From positions 1-28,803 of the IMG/VR virus record IMGVR_UViG_3300005289_000077: a stretch of 28,803 bases of DNA; one strand, 5' to 3'. How positions within the stretch are numbered: position 1 is the stretch's first letter; the number at the start of each line of letters is the position of its first letter. The position numbers and the translations under genes were made by a program. This document shows positions 28,455 to 28,803 of the stretch, one piece after another. The notes beneath the pieces are model-generated. The model had not been told where the DNA came from and ran no database searches. It saw only the letters and a list, made by a program, of their open reading frames with translations. Source of the DNA: a virus.

Positions 28455-28803
28455 TTAATGAATAAGTCTTCCATTAGTCGTATCAACGTCCTGTGCTTCT
28501 AGTTTAATATATTCTGTTTCAGGGACATAGCAAGGTAACGCTAACGTTACGTGACTATTTATATTACTGTACCACGTAGTTCCTCCATCATCAGAAAATA
28601 CTTTACCACGAAGGTAGTAAGCAGTGCTATTGTCGAAGTTCTCACGGAATACTGCCGAACACCTTTTATTCTGTTGTTCGTTTTTAACACCATAAGGTTC
28701 TCCCCATTCAGAATCATCACCTGTTAATGGAGATAAAGTTTTACCATCTACTAAACTGTTGAATATGTTTTTAAGATAACCTATAGAAAAACCTGAGTGT
28801 CCT
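28455..28803 (-). CDS. Partial CDS (C-terminus), conserved phage protein
   Basis: An open frame of 116 codons enters from the right edge and ends TAA at 28455. The part seen begins GHSGFSIGYLKNIFNSLVDG, continues with KTLSPLTGDDSEWGEPYGVK and NEQQNKRCSAVFRENFDNST, and ends with a beta region (GKVFSDDGGTTWYS and on to VPETEYIKLEAQDVD). The 'GHSG.S......f..L..g..LTPLTgeddEW......QN.RcS.vF' pattern is one I know from uncharacterised Gram-positive phage proteins. It is the upstream neighbour of the Tad2-like gene. Start not visible. Confidence 0.75.
   Translation of the reverse strand, partial: GHSGFSIGYLKNIFNSLVDGKTLSPLTGDDSEWGEPYGVKNEQQNKRCSAVFRENFDNSTAYYLRGKVFSDDGGTTWYSNINSHVTLALPCYVPETEYIKLEAQDVDTTNGRLIH

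Noticed and set aside
1-28803. tRNA genes, CRISPR arrays, insertion sequences, integrase or attachment sites
   Set aside because: No cloverleaf-like segment, regularly spaced repeat array, transposase or recombinase product was seen in the window; lysogeny cannot be judged from it.

Overview
The window reads as one contiguous piece of a tailed, short-tailed (podovirus-like) bacteriophage of a low-GC Gram-positive host. A Bacillus-like (Bacillus/Priestia/Lysinibacillus) host is inferred from strong AGGAGG ribosome sites, sigma-A-like promoters with extended -10 elements, an XhlA/SPP1-type holin pair, an amidase carrying a SPOR domain, and an IDEAL-domain protein. The virion set is a P22-type portal, an N4-gp56-family capsid protein, a hub/nozzle protein and two large ejection-type proteins, with no tape measure or major tail tube gene. 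That points to a podovirus. A relationship to ~40 kb phages of the Bacillus 'Page' type is a guess from memory.

Layout. (1) 1-5562, minus strand: about 17 small, tightly overlapping genes, mostly unrecognised. They include two Cys-pair (zinc-type) proteins, one predicted secreted protein and one IDEAL-domain protein, and look like an early host-takeover block. (2) 4811-6646: control DNA. It holds tandem leftward promoters (6049-6168) interleaved with four copies of a 16-bp box, a further leftward promoter (5143-5172) overlapping a 23-bp direct repeat, a leader terminator-like hairpin, and a stretch of unusual DNA (6240-6510). That stretch has a perfect 45-bp alternating purine-pyrimidine tract, G-runs and repeated A-tract palindromes, and is a candidate replication origin. 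(3) 6647-27574, plus strand: packaging (TerS, TerL, small membrane proteins), portal, scaffold, capsid, adaptor, hub, fibre-like proteins, two ejection proteins, lysis genes (XhlA, amidase, DUF6275 protein, holin), and the BppU-like collagen-containing fibre with two small proteins after it. (4) 27585-27610: bidirectional terminator. (5) 27611-28803, minus strand: a dimeric dUTPase, a DUF2829/Tad2-like protein (possible Thoeris antagonist) and the end of a further gene, continuing out of the window.

The right arm has four candidate promoters: 6591-6620, 11579-11608, 23228-23248 and 24862-24890. Two of them (ahead of the first late gene and ahead of the lysis genes) share a 31-bp signature, ACCTCCT-N8-TACAATT, with identical spacing. 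The lysis copy sits inside a hairpin whose left arm (upstream of the start site) is perfectly complementary to the XhlA ribosome site. Read-through mRNA from upstream would hide the ribosome site, while mRNA started at the internal promoter would lack the blocking arm. This resembles the scheme known for T4 gene e and is the most interesting regulatory candidate in the window. Functions of most left-arm genes could not be assigned.
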